Assembly: GCA_023433275.1 (NCBI GenBank) | Contig: JAEZDN010000066.1 | Span: 1 to 34,532 of the forward strand | Direction of reading: 5' to 3' | DNA from: Verrucomicrobiota bacterium | GTDB taxonomy: Bacteria > Verrucomicrobiota > Verrucomicrobiia > Opitutales > Opitutaceae | DNA: 34,532 bases | Shown here: in pieces, positions 17,186-24,117 of the stretch | How the letters are laid out: every line of letters begins with the position of its first letter | Numbering within the stretch: position 1 is the stretch's first letter | Translations under genes and position numbers: made by a program | Notes under the pieces: model-generated | Database searches by the model: none | Seen by the model: only the letters and a program-made list of their open reading frames with translations | What the model was told of the DNA's origin: nothing

Positions 17186-17415
17186 GTTAGTTTTGGCAGA
17201 GACGTAAAAACCCGTGCGAGCGTTTCACCAGCAACGACTTTTCACGCAAATAGTCCGCAAACTCCCGCTACCACCGGCGCCTGTCAAATTTCCCGGAGGT
17301 TTAATCGCGAAAGTCTTCATTCCGTTCCTGCCTCCGCTCGGGAAACCCCCTGGAAATCGGCGCCGAACGAACCGTTGTAACTTCCGGGCAGCGCCGCGGG
17401 TATTAGATTACCACC
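17186..17415. promoter_or_regulatory. Divergent promoter region of the efflux operon and the DUF4097-like gene
   Basis: This 230-bp gap separates two divergent genes and is somewhat richer in A+T near its left end. For the plus-strand gene, TGTAAC at 17376-17381 and GTATTAG at 17400-17406 could be an ECF-type or weak housekeeping promoter, but the spacing is long (18-20 nt) and the inferred transcript would have almost no leader. No operator palindrome is obvious. Confidence 0.3.
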
Positions 17416-18174
17416 ATGATCCCCAACGCTCTTCGCCTCTCCCGTGTCGCCCTCACGTTCACCCTGCTCGCCTCCCTGGCCGCCGCCAAGGTAACCGAGA
17501 AATTCGCCGAAAACTATCCCCTCGATGCCAACGGCTCGATCCATCTCGAGAACGTCAACGGTTCGGTCGAGATCATCGCCTGGGATCGAAATGAGGTCGC
17601 CCTCGAGGCCGAAAAATCCGCCCGCGACCAGGAAGGCCTGGGGCGCATGCACCTCAAAATCGAATCTTCACCCCGCCGCCTCGTGGTGAATACCGAATAC
17701 GAGAAGAAATGGAAGTTCTGGGAAAACATGAACGCCCAGGTCCACTACAAGCTCATGGTTCCCGCCGGCGCCTCGCTCGATGGCATCGAGGTCGTCAACT
17801 CCGGCATCACCATCACGGGCGTGAAGGGCTCCGTTCACCTTGAAGCGGTCAATGGCGGCATCGAGGCCACCGACCTCGCCGGCCCGGGCAAAATTGAAAC
17901 CGTCAACGGCTCCGTCCGGGTCTCCTATTCCGCCCTGCCCTCCGCCGGCGGCATCTCCCTCGAGACGGTCAACGGACCCTGCACCCTCACGCTCCCTTCC
18001 AATGCGGCGTTCGATCTCGATACCGACACGGTCAATGGCCGGATCAGTTGCGACTTCCCGCTCACCTTGGAAAGTTCCGGCAAACGCGAACTGCGCGGCG
18101 CCGTCAACGGCGGTGGCGCGCGCGTGAACCTCGAGTCCGTCAACGGCAGCCTCTCGGTCAAGCGCGCGAACTGA
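17416..18174 (+). CDS. Exported DUF4097-like beta-repeat protein
   Basis: This 252-residue protein has a signal peptide (about 1-24, VALTFTLLASLAAA). The rest is built from short beta repeats each centred on the tripeptide VNG: ENVNGSV, EAVNGGI, ETVNGSV, ETVNGPC, DTVNGRI, GAVNGGG and ESVNGSL, plus one VNSG variant. This spacing is typical of the DUF4097/DUF4098 family, whose members form right-handed beta-helix-like or bactofilin-like stacks and often lie beside envelope-stress or transport genes. The sequence ends SLSVKRAN with no anchor. It is divergent from the RND efflux operon. No enzymatic residues are apparent; a structural or adhesin-like envelope role is only an inference. Confidence 0.75.
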   Translation: MIPNALRLSRVALTFTLLASLAAAKVTEKFAENYPLDANGSIHLENVNGSVEIIAWDRNEVALEAEKSARDQEGLGRMHLKIESSPRRLVVNTEYEKKWKFWENMNAQVHYKLMVPAGASLDGIEVVNSGITITGVKGSVHLEAVNGGIEATDLAGPGKIETVNGSVRVSYSALPSAGGISLETVNGPCTLTLPSNAAFDLDTDTVNGRISCDFPLTLESSGKRELRGAVNGGGARVNLESVNGSLSVKRAN

Positions 18175-18494
18175 TCGCCCTCCTCGCCCGTTGCGAGGTG
18201 GGGCGCGCGTCCTCCGAACGCGCCGTCGCCGCCCCCCAGCACCGCCCGCTGTTCCCCTCCCCATCCTTTCCCCTGGAGCCGGGGCGCCCCCGCCCCGGTG
18301 GGATCGAAAACTTCAGAGGCTCCCGTTGGGTGGTGCGTGTTCGCAGGCTCGTCGCTCGCGACGAACTCACGCGCGAGATCGAAACAAGGTGCCACCTCTC
18401 ACGTAGGGGCGCAGACTTGCTGCGCCCTTTCCCCCTCGCCCACCTCAGGCGCAGCCTGACCGCGCCCCTACGATTACGCCCGACCCGCCCAAGC
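18175..18494. repeat. 320-bp convergent gap with a G+C hairpin and a REP-like inverted pair
   Basis: This gap lies between two stop codons facing each other. A strong hairpin is formed by GCCGGGGCG and CGCCCCGGT around 18278-18299; a relative is at 25771, and an inverted one near 23337. A BIME-like pair follows at 18402-18472: GTAGGGGCGCAG with ACTTGCTGCGCCC (18403-18427), then its inverted partner GGCGCAGCCTGAC with CGCGCCCCTAC (18448-18471), which ends 23 bp from the folC stop. No gene is supported here. Confidence 0.75.
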
Positions 18495-19826
18495 CTAGAA
18501 ATCCTGCAGCCGCGATTCACTCGCCGCCACCGGCTCCAGTCGCTCGAACACCTCTCCGAGCAGATAAATCGAGCCGGTCACCACGACCGCATCTCCCTCC
18601 CGGCCCAGCGCGCAGGTCTGCGGGTCCGGAAAAAGAACTTCCAACTCGCCGCGCTTCACGCGCTCACGTGCATCCTCCGGCACCAGCGCGAACATGTCCT
18701 CGAACGACGTCGCGCGATTCTGCCTGGGCGTCACGATCCAAACATCGGCGGCATGCCGCAACACCACCTCCAGCAGCGCCCGCGCCCGGAATTCACCCAG
18801 CGCCCCCGCCACCACGATCGGCTTGCGCCCCGTCTCCGCGACCAGCCGGGCGAGATTCTTGTCCAATTCCGTCGCGCCCTCGGGATTGTGCGACGCATCC
18901 AGAATCAAACGCCGCCCGCCCACCGCGAGCCGCTGCCAGCGACCCGGCCAGTCCACATTCAAGAGCCCGCGGGCGATCGCCTCCTCCGGCGAGGACACTC
19001 CCGCGGCCGGGCTCCGGCCGGCAAAGTACAATCGCGCTACCAGCGTCGCCGTGGCCGCATTCCATCGCTGGCAGTCGCCCTCGAGATTCGTGAGCGGATA
19101 GCCGGTCAGCGCCTCGCCAAAAATTTGTCGCACCGAGTGCACCTCCGCCCCCTGCGCCGCCGCGACCTCCCGGATCACGCGCTCTGCTCCCGGCGGCATC
19201 CGTCCGATCACCACCGGACGGCCGGGCTTGATGATGCCGGCCTTCTCACGAGCGATCTGCTCCACCGTGTTCCCAAGTTCGGCGCAATGATCGAGGCCGA
19301 TCGAGGTGATGACCGCGACCTCGGGCTGGACCACATTCGTCGCGTCGAGCCGGCCACCCATGCCCACCTCGATCACCGCGACACTCACCCCCTTCCGCCG
19401 GAATTGGAGGAACGCCATCGCCGTCATGAACTCGAAGAACGTCGCATGCTCATCCGCCGCTCCCGCCGCCGCCCGGTCCGCGACCGGACGCAATTCCTGC
19501 GTGTAGGCCACGATCTCCGCTTCCGAGAGCGCCTCACGGTCCACCTGCACCCGCTCGCCGAGCCGCACCAGATGCGGCGAGGTGTACAATCCGGTCCGCC
19601 AACCCGACAGGCGGAATATCGCCTCGAGCATCGCCGAAACCGACCCCTTGCCGTTCGTTCCCGCGACGTGAATCACCGGGTAGCTCCGCTCCGGATGACC
19701 GAGCGCCGCCGACAGCCGCTGCATGCGGTCGATGCCAAACTTCACCCCGCCCGCCTTGAGGCCGAAGAGAAATTCCTTCACGGACGCGTAATCGGCCGGG
19801 CCAGCCGAACTTCCAGCCTTCAACAT
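18495..19826 (-). CDS. folC: Folylpolyglutamate synthase / dihydrofolate synthase
   Basis: This Mur-ligase-family enzyme adds glutamate to dihydropteroate and/or folates using ATP. With the ATG at 19826 it is 443 residues, close to the usual 420-450. The P-loop GTNGKGS is at 56-62, and the family signatures YTSPHL and EVGMGGRLDATN follow. HNPEGATELDKNL marks the C-terminal domain. I chose 19826 because the 52 codons upstream in frame encode Arg/Pro-rich sequence with no family similarity. The ATG itself lies inside a heptamer tract (19803-19837), so residues 1-8 are repeat-encoded; a GTG a few codons upstream is an alternative. It follows accD on the same strand, an adjacency also seen in enterobacteria. 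Confidence 0.9.
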   Translation of the reverse strand: MLKAGSSAGPADYASVKEFLFGLKAGGVKFGIDRMQRLSAALGHPERSYPVIHVAGTNGKGSVSAMLEAIFRLSGWRTGLYTSPHLVRLGERVQVDREALSEAEIVAYTQELRPVADRAAAGAADEHATFFEFMTAMAFLQFRRKGVSVAVIEVGMGGRLDATNVVQPEVAVITSIGLDHCAELGNTVEQIAREKAGIIKPGRPVVIGRMPPGAERVIREVAAAQGAEVHSVRQIFGEALTGYPLTNLEGDCQRWNAATATLVARLYFAGRSPAAGVSSPEEAIARGLLNVDWPGRWQRLAVGGRRLILDASHNPEGATELDKNLARLVAETGRKPIVVAGALGEFRARALLEVVLRHAADVWIVTPRQNRATSFEDMFALVPEDARERVKRGELEVLFPDPQTCALGREGDAVVVTGSIYLLGEVFERLEPVAASESRLQDF

Positions 19827-19837
19827 CGAACGGTCAA
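19803..19837 (-). repeat. Heptamer tract containing the folC start codon
   Basis: Read on the minus strand, consecutive 7-bp units are TTGACCG, TTCGATG, TTGAAGG, CTGGAAG and TTCGGCT. The ATG of folC is the end of the second unit. The same word family (TTGAACG, TTCAATG, TTGAACG) occurs at 20083-20124 on the other strand, upstream of folC. Confidence 0.7.
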
Positions 19838-20082
19838 CACTCACTTGTTTGCCCCCGCGCCGTCTCGATGGTCGGCTGGGCCGGAACCATGCAGTTGGAA
19901 TGCGATCCCGCCGCGTGCGCGGTCGAACTGTTCGGTCGCAGGGACGTGGCTCGTCCCCGCCCTCGGTTTCCGCAACGAGCAAAGGTCGCGGTCAAGCCGC
20001 ACCCCTACATTCAACGGCATCATTCCGGCTGAGCGTAAGCTGGACTTTGCATTCATCGCTCCCGGTCGGCCCGATGGTTGGG

Positions 20083-20124
20083 TTGAACGTTCAATGTTGA
20101 ACGTCGAAAGTTGAATGTTCTTCC
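20083..20124 (+). repeat. Heptamer tandem repeat between accD and folC
   Basis: Six 7-bp units read TTGAACG, TTCAATG, TTGAACG, TCGAAAG, TTGAATG and TTCTTCC. The tract lies 13 bp beyond the accD stop and about 260 bp upstream of folC. The copy at the folC start is in opposite orientation, so the two can be viewed as arms of a roughly 320-bp inverted arrangement. Confidence 0.75.
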
Positions 20125-20137
20125 GTGTCAGCTCCGC

Positions 20138-21067
20138 TCAGGCGCTTTCCTCGGCCGCGGCCGACGGAAACGGCGCCGCCGTCGGCACCTTGTGCTCCTT
20201 GAACTTGTGCGTGTGCAACACCTGCAGGAGGCTCGTGAGCCGGTCCCGCATTTCCAGTCGGCTGACAATCTGGTCCACCAAGCCGTGCTTGAGCAGGAAT
20301 TCCGCCGTCTGGAAACCCGGGGGCAGCGTCTGCTTGGTGGTTTCCTTGATCACGCGCGCTCCGGCGAAGCCAATCAGCGCGCCAGGCTCGGCGAGGATGA
20401 CGTCACCCAGCGTGGCAAAGCTGGCCGTCACGCCTCCCGTCGTCGGATAAGTCAGGATCGAGATGAACGGCAGGCGCGCCTCGGCCAGGCGCCCGAGGGC
20501 CGCGCTGGTCTTCGCCATCTGCATGAGGCTGAAAATACCTTCCTGCATGCGCGCGCCACCGGAGGAACTCACGATGATGCACGGGATCTTCTTCTTGATG
20601 GCACGCTCGATCGCGCGCGTGATCTTTTCGCCCACCGCCGCCCCCATGGCGCCGCCGCAAAAACGAAAATCCATCACGGCCAGCGACACCGCGATGCCGT
20701 TGATCTTGCCCGTGCCGCACAACACCGCCTCCGTCAGGCCGCTTTCCTTTTCGTAACGCTTGATGCGGTCCGGATAGGGCGTCGAATCGACGAACTTGAG
20801 CGGGTCGGCCGACTTCACGCCGGCATCGAATTCCTCAAACGTGCCCTCATCCACCATCCCGGCGATGCGCGCCTGGCAACCGATCGGAAAATGATACCCG
20901 CTCTTCGGCACGACCATGAGGTTCGCCTCGAGGTCCTTGTTGAAGACGATTTCGCCGGACACCGGACACTTGGTCCAGAGACCCTCGGTGTTGACCTTCT
21001 TCTTGGTGGTTTTGGTGGTGCCGGACGTCTTGTTGGACGGCAGCTTGGGTTTGGTAAAATGAGCCAT
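20138..21067 (-). CDS. accD: Acetyl-CoA carboxylase carboxyltransferase beta subunit with degenerate zinc ribbon
   Basis: AccD with AccA transfers the carboxyl group from carboxybiotin to acetyl-CoA, giving malonyl-CoA for fatty-acid synthesis. At 309 residues it has normal length. The crotonase-fold core is intact: FCGGAMGAAVGEKI (136-149), VSSSGGARMQEG (166-177), TYPTTGGVTASFA (206-218) and AEPGALIGFAGARVI (226-240). The N-terminal zinc ribbon, normally C-x2-C...C-x2-C, is degenerate: Cys34 remains in WTKCPVSG, but the other three positions are Ser37, Val53 and Ser56 (VVPKSGYHF). Codons were checked on the minus strand. The first 28 residues are Lys/Thr-rich. The gene starts 10 bp after the comF stop, suggesting co-transcription. 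No clear Shine-Dalgarno sequence precedes the ATG. Confidence 0.95.
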   Translation of the reverse strand: MAHFTKPKLPSNKTSGTTKTTKKKVNTEGLWTKCPVSGEIVFNKDLEANLMVVPKSGYHFPIGCQARIAGMVDEGTFEEFDAGVKSADPLKFVDSTPYPDRIKRYEKESGLTEAVLCGTGKINGIAVSLAVMDFRFCGGAMGAAVGEKITRAIERAIKKKIPCIIVSSSGGARMQEGIFSLMQMAKTSAALGRLAEARLPFISILTYPTTGGVTASFATLGDVILAEPGALIGFAGARVIKETTKQTLPPGFQTAEFLLKHGLVDQIVSRLEMRDRLTSLLQVLHTHKFKEHKVPTAAPFPSAAAEESA

Positions 21068-21077
21068 GAGAGGTGGT

Positions 21078-21812
21078 TCAACCGTGACCGAAAGTGACGA
21101 CGTCGAGCCTCAACGCGCCGCCACGCCGAAGGACGGCAGCGCAGGAATTGAGTGTGGAGCCCGTTGTAAAAACATCATCGACCAGGATATAACGATGCGC
21201 GGGATTAAGGGTAACCCCCGGAGCCAAAGCAAAGGCATTTTTTAGGTTCTCCCGGCGCGTCTCCCGGTCGAAATGCGTCTGGGTCTGGGTGTCCACCCTC
21301 CGCTCGAGCAACTCCTGCACTTCCGCCGCCCCATCCGCCGCGTCCACCGCGCAATCCGCCAGCAGCCGGCTCTGGTTGTACTGGCGCTCCCGCTCCTTGC
21401 GCGGGTGCAACGGCACCGGCACCAGGATCGCTCCCTGCACGTAGTCGACATAACCCGGGGCGCGCCGCATCGCGGCCACGATGTCCTCCAGGACATGCAG
21501 CCCGCCATGGTATTTCAACAGGTGGATCAGGGAGCGCCCCGTGCCTTGCAACAGCACGGCCGTCCGCCCCTCCCCAAACCGCGGCTCCAGCGTCTCACAA
21601 TGCTCGCACAAACGGTTCTCGTCCAGTTCGCCAAAAAAAGGATGCCCGCAGGTCGTGCACACCGGCGGACGCACCACCTGCAGGCGTCCCGCGCAGGGCG
21701 CGCACAAATGCCGGTACCCGCTTTCCTCCACCCGACCTCCGCAATGCACGCAGCACCGCGGGAAAAACACCTCGAGCCCCGCGCGACAAAGTGAATGGAC
21801 CGGAAATCTCAT
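21078..21812 (-). CDS. comF: ComF-family phosphoribosyltransferase-like protein
   Basis: This ComF-type protein has about 244 residues from the ATG at 21812. An N-terminal zinc-binding region contains CC-x2-C, LCAPC, CTTC and CEHC pairs. A phosphoribosyltransferase-type C-terminal domain follows with the PRPP motif YILVDDVFTTGSTL. Other family markers are LLKYHG, the VPVPLHPRKERERQYNQS block and the R-x-N-LKNAF segment. ComF proteins act in DNA uptake for transformation in some bacteria, but the family is widespread in non-competent species, so competence is not implied. A GTG nine codons upstream lies inside a perfect hairpin (21836-21855) and is less likely. It precedes accD by 10 bp. Confidence 0.9.
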   Translation of the reverse strand: MRFPVHSLCRAGLEVFFPRCCVHCGGRVEESGYRHLCAPCAGRLQVVRPPVCTTCGHPFFGELDENRLCEHCETLEPRFGEGRTAVLLQGTGRSLIHLLKYHGGLHVLEDIVAAMRRAPGYVDYVQGAILVPVPLHPRKERERQYNQSRLLADCAVDAADGAAEVQELLERRVDTQTQTHFDRETRRENLKNAFALAPGVTLNPAHRYILVDDVFTTGSTLNSCAAVLRRGGALRLDVVTFGHG

Positions 21813-21835
21813 CGAAACAATCGCCACACTTGGAG

Positions 21836-21855
21836 CCACGGCGACCTCGCCGTGG
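21836..21855. repeat. Perfect hairpin upstream of comF
   Basis: Arms CCACGGCGA (21836-21844) and TCGCCGTGG (21847-21855) form a 9-bp perfect stem with a 2-nt loop. It looks like another REP-type family, although here it lies 5' of comF. Twenty-four base pairs separate it from the comF ATG. Confidence 0.6.
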
Positions 21856-21938
21856 GATCGACAACCCAGAAATTATCCCACTCCGTCCCGCATCCTCCCT
21901 CGCGAAAACCGCCTGAATCGAGGTCCGTGTATTTTTGT

Positions 21939-22018
21939 GTAGGAGCCTGTTTACAGGCGATTCGGCCCGCCGCCGGCCAGCGCCCGCCCACAATCGCGTG
22001 TAAACAGGCTCCCACAGG
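21939..22018. repeat. Inverted pair of REP-like palindromes 3' of truA
   Basis: GTAGGAGCCTG with TTTACAGGCGAT (21939-21961) faces its inverted copy ATCGCGTGTAAACAGG with CTCCCACAG (21993-22017). The unit starts 39 bp 3' of the truA stop codon. It is the best-preserved pair of the 'GTAGGAGCCTG' family in the window. Confidence 0.85.
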
Positions 22019-22057
22019 TTCCACCGCAACCGGCCACCCCGCCCTAGACCGATTGCT

Positions 22058-22828
22058 TCAATAAATCACCTTCACCAAAAACAATCCCTGCGGCGGCGCC
22101 GTGACCACCATCGGGATCCGCCCGCGCGTCTTGAGCAGTACGCCCACCTCGGCCGCCGTGAGCTTGCCCAAGCCGACATTGACCAGCGCGCCCGTCAGGC
22201 TGCGCACCATCTTGTACAGGAACCCGTCCGCCTCGAAGGTGAAGGTGACGCGTTTCCCCCGGCGTTTCACGTCAACCCGCCGCAGGTCGCGCACCGTCGT
22301 TTCATACGTGCGGTCATTCTCCCCCGAAAATGCCCAGAAGTCGTGCTTGCCGCGGAGGATCTTCGCCGCCGCCTTCACGGCCGACCAGTCGAGTTCCCGA
22401 TTGAGCGACCAACAATAATTCACCTCGAAAGGATCCGCTTCGCCCAAATGCAGGTGGTAGCGGTAAACCTTCCCCTTCGCGTCGAACCGGGCATGAAACT
22501 CCGCCCGCGCCCGTCGCACCGCCTTGACCCGAATGCTCCGGGGCAGCCCGTTCTGCAGCGCGCGGCGCAACTTCTCCGCCCCGTGCTTCCACGGCGCATC
22601 GAAATGAAACACCTGCGCATGCGCGTGCACCCCCGAGTCCGTCCGCCCGCTGCCTTCGATCCGGATCTGCCGCCCAAAGATCCCCTTGATCTGCCGCTCG
22701 ATCAAATCCTGCACCGTGTTCCCCCCCTCCTGGCTCTGCCACCCATTGAACGTCGTCCCATCATAAGCGACGATACACTTCCAACGGAATACAGGGGGAG
22801 CTTTGACCACGGATTTCACGGATGACAC
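22058..22828 (-). CDS. truA: tRNA pseudouridine(38-40) synthase
   Basis: TruA isomerises uridines 38-40 of the anticodon arm to pseudouridine. The catalytic aspartate is Asp64 in GSGRTDSGVHAHAQ. Flanking family motifs are YDGTTFNGWQSQ (22-33), FHARFDAKGKVYRYHL and FLYKMVRSLTGALVNVG. At 256 residues length is normal. No ATG exists before the conserved FRWKCIVAYDG. The usable starts are three GTG codons (22828, 22819 and 22810), all inside a 9-bp-period repeat, so the first nine residues (MSSVKSVVK) are repeat-encoded. Which GTG is used is uncertain. It is separated from ruvX by a 686-bp repeat island. Confidence 0.93.
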   Translation of the reverse strand: MSSVKSVVKAPPVFRWKCIVAYDGTTFNGWQSQEGGNTVQDLIERQIKGIFGRQIRIEGSGRTDSGVHAHAQVFHFDAPWKHGAEKLRRALQNGLPRSIRVKAVRRARAEFHARFDAKGKVYRYHLHLGEADPFEVNYCWSLNRELDWSAVKAAAKILRGKHDFWAFSGENDRTYETTVRDLRRVDVKRRGKRVTFTFEADGFLYKMVRSLTGALVNVGLGKLTAAEVGVLLKTRGRIPMVVTAPPQGLFLVKVIY

Positions 22829-22835
22829 GGATTCA
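22806..22835 (-). repeat. 9-bp tandem repeat carrying the truA start
   Basis: Read on the minus strand, the units are GAATCCGTG, TCATCCGTG and AAATCCGTG, followed by GTC. Each unit ends in GTG and so offers a GTG codon in the truA frame. The same word (TCATCCGTG-like) forms the long block at 23389-23496 in the opposite orientation. Confidence 0.8.
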
Positions 22836-23514
22836 AGTCAGGGAATGAAACCGGACCCAACCCTTTTTAAGCCTCCCCCACACTTAAAATAGCGTGACAG
22901 CCGGAATTCAAAACAGGCTGCCGGCCGATCTTCTTCAATTCGTAGGGGCGCAGCCTTGCGGCGCGCTGAGGCATGCGCCGCGAGTGGACGAAGGGCGCAG
23001 CAAGACTGCGCCCCTACCCCAAAACATTGGGGCAACACGGGTCGTTCCCCGCGACGGAGGCCAACACTTCAGAAATCATATGACGCCCTCTCCGCCGTCA
23101 CCCGGAGACGCCGGTGCAACCGCAGGGCGGTTTCCTGGTGAACGGTGATGAACTTTCGGGAATGGAAAATACGACCGACAACGAAAATACGACCGACACA
23201 GTCATCCTGAGCAAAGCGAAGGATCCAAGGGAAAAGACGAACCCGCGCCGACTCCGTGGATCCTTCACTCGGACGTTGATTGTGTGGGCCGGGTGCCCTC
23301 ACCCGGCATTTGACGCCCGGTTCGCACCCGGTCTGACCGGGGCGAGGGCGCCCCGGCTCCATGGGGCGCTATCTTCGGCTCCCCGGTTGATCCGCGCCTT
23401 CCGCGCTCCGTGCCTTCCGTCCCTTCCGCGTCATCCGTGCCTTCCGCGGCATCCGTGCCATCCGTGCCTTCCGCGTCATCCGCGTCATCCGCGGCAGAAA
23501 TTCCTCGGTCACTC
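22836..23514. repeat. Repeat island of about 680 bp between truA and ruvX
   Basis: No gene is supported here. Contents from left to right: a REP-like inverted pair (22942-23017, arms GTAGGGGCGCAGCC and GACTGCGCCCCTAC); a 16-bp direct repeat GAAAATACGACCGACA at 23165-23180 and 23183-23198; an element beginning GTCATCCTGAGCAAAGCG (23201) whose GAAGGATCCA is mirrored by TGGATCCTTC at 23257-23266; a G+C hairpin GGGGCGAGGGCGCCCC near 23339-23354; and the 9-bp tandem block at 23389-23496. All parts look like dispersed repeats. Confidence 0.75.
23389..23496 (+). repeat. Imperfect 9-bp tandem repeat block, about 12 units
   Basis: About a dozen 9-bp units fit the consensus YGYCWTCCG (for example TGCCTTCCG, CGTCATCCG, CGGCATCCG, TGCCATCCG) in a constant register. 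It ends 19 bp from the ruvX stop codon. The unit matches the one at the truA start, in opposite orientation. There are no spacers between units, so it is not a CRISPR array. Confidence 0.85.
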
Positions 23515-23940
23515 CTACCCAGGAATTGACGGCGGAAATTTCTGATCCAGCCAGTCCTGCAAAATCAAGCACGCCGCGCGCGAGTCGATCAGACCCGAGT
23601 CCCGCACGCCACGCCGATCCTTCTTCGCGATGCTCGATTCCGCCTCGCTGCTCGTCAGCGTCTCGTCCACCAGGTGTACCGGCAGACCGAACGCCGCCCG
23701 CAGCTTCGCGGCAAACGCATCGACTTCCTTCGCCTTGAACCCGACGGAGCCGTCCATGTTGTACGGATAACCCAGCACCAGGTCGGTCACGCGGCGCTGC
23801 CGGATCACCTCCCCCAACTTCTGCCAGCGCACCGACTCATCGGCATCCACCAGCGCCGGCAGCGGCGTGGCCACGCCCAGTTCGTCGCCCTGCGCCAAAC
23901 CCACCCGCTTCGTGCCGTAATCTATGCCCAGGCAGCGCAT
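23515..23940 (-). CDS. ruvX: RuvX/YqgF-family Holliday-junction resolvase-like nuclease
   Basis: This 141-residue RNase H-fold protein belongs to the YqgF/RuvX family, essential in many bacteria and implicated in pre-16S rRNA 5'-end processing, with a proposed junction-resolving activity. Active-site acids are visible as Asp7 in GIDYGTKRVGLA, the Glu in VDETLTSSEA, and the Asp in the C-terminal LIDSRAACLILQDWLD region. Length and motif order are normal. The start ATG overlaps the end of a possible small ORF by 19 bp. It belongs to the minus-strand housekeeping run and is 178 bp from the mannose-1-phosphate guanylyltransferase gene upstream. Confidence 0.93.
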   Translation of the reverse strand: MRCLGIDYGTKRVGLAQGDELGVATPLPALVDADESVRWQKLGEVIRQRRVTDLVLGYPYNMDGSVGFKAKEVDAFAAKLRAAFGLPVHLVDETLTSSEAESSIAKKDRRGVRDSGLIDSRAACLILQDWLDQKFPPSIPG

Positions 23941-24107
23941 GGATCGAAAATACCAACGACCTCGACAAACCCCAGCGCGATGCGCCGTTCCTCGTGCTCG
24001 AGGGAAACCAAAACCCCGCTGCCGAAGTCCCCTCGATGAAGAGGGGTGCCCGACCGGGCGGGGTGTGTGGGGTATGCGCCTCCGAGCGCGAGCTCTACCA
24101 CAGTCAT
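23922..24107 (-). CDS. Possible 61-residue protein between the GDP-mannose gene and ruvX
   Basis: This ORF starts 10 bp after the stop of the mannose-1-phosphate guanylyltransferase gene, with GAGGGAG just before the start codons (GTG at 24110, ATG at 24107), and overlaps ruvX by 19 bp. The C-terminal part, VSLEHEERRIALGFVEVV, has the composition of a real protein. The middle (THPARSGTPLHRGDF) is encoded by palindromic repeat sequence at 24029-24059. It may be a genuine small gene interrupted in frame by a repeat, a translational-coupling leader for ruvX, or chance. I recognise no family. Confidence 0.3.
   Translation of the reverse strand: MTVVELALGGAYPTHPARSGTPLHRGDFGSGVLVSLEHEERRIALGFVEVVGIFDPCAAWA
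24029..24059. repeat. Double hairpin repeat upstream of ruvX
   Basis: CCCCTC (24029-24034) pairs with GAGGGG (24041-24046) around a GATGAA loop. GCCCG (24048-24052) pairs with CGGGC (24055-24059). GGGGTGTGTGGGG follows. The arrangement resembles dispersed intergenic repeats seen in other bacteria, from memory. Confidence 0.6.
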
Positions 24108-24117
24108 CACTCCCTCA

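Noticed and set aside
15944..17380. A plus-strand open frame of 478 codons opposite the RND adaptor gene
   Set aside because: It is a shadow of the adaptor gene: Arg/His-rich translation without recognisable domains.
17210..17415. A structured leader or riboswitch upstream of the DUF4097-like gene
   Set aside because: No known riboswitch consensus or convincing long stem was seen; the region is better read as a divergent promoter.
18048..20114. A plus-strand open frame of 688 codons opposite folC
   Set aside because: It is antisense to a clear folC and its product is Arg/His/Pro-rich with no family motifs. Long antisense frames are common in DNA with GC-rich third positions.
20083..20124. 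A second LexA box (GTTC and GAAC words in the TTGAACG tract)
   Set aside because: Spacing between GTTC and GAAC is six rather than four, and the words arise from the heptamer repeat.
23389..23496. A possible CRISPR array
   Set aside because: The 9-bp units run without spacers and vary internally. No cas gene is nearby.
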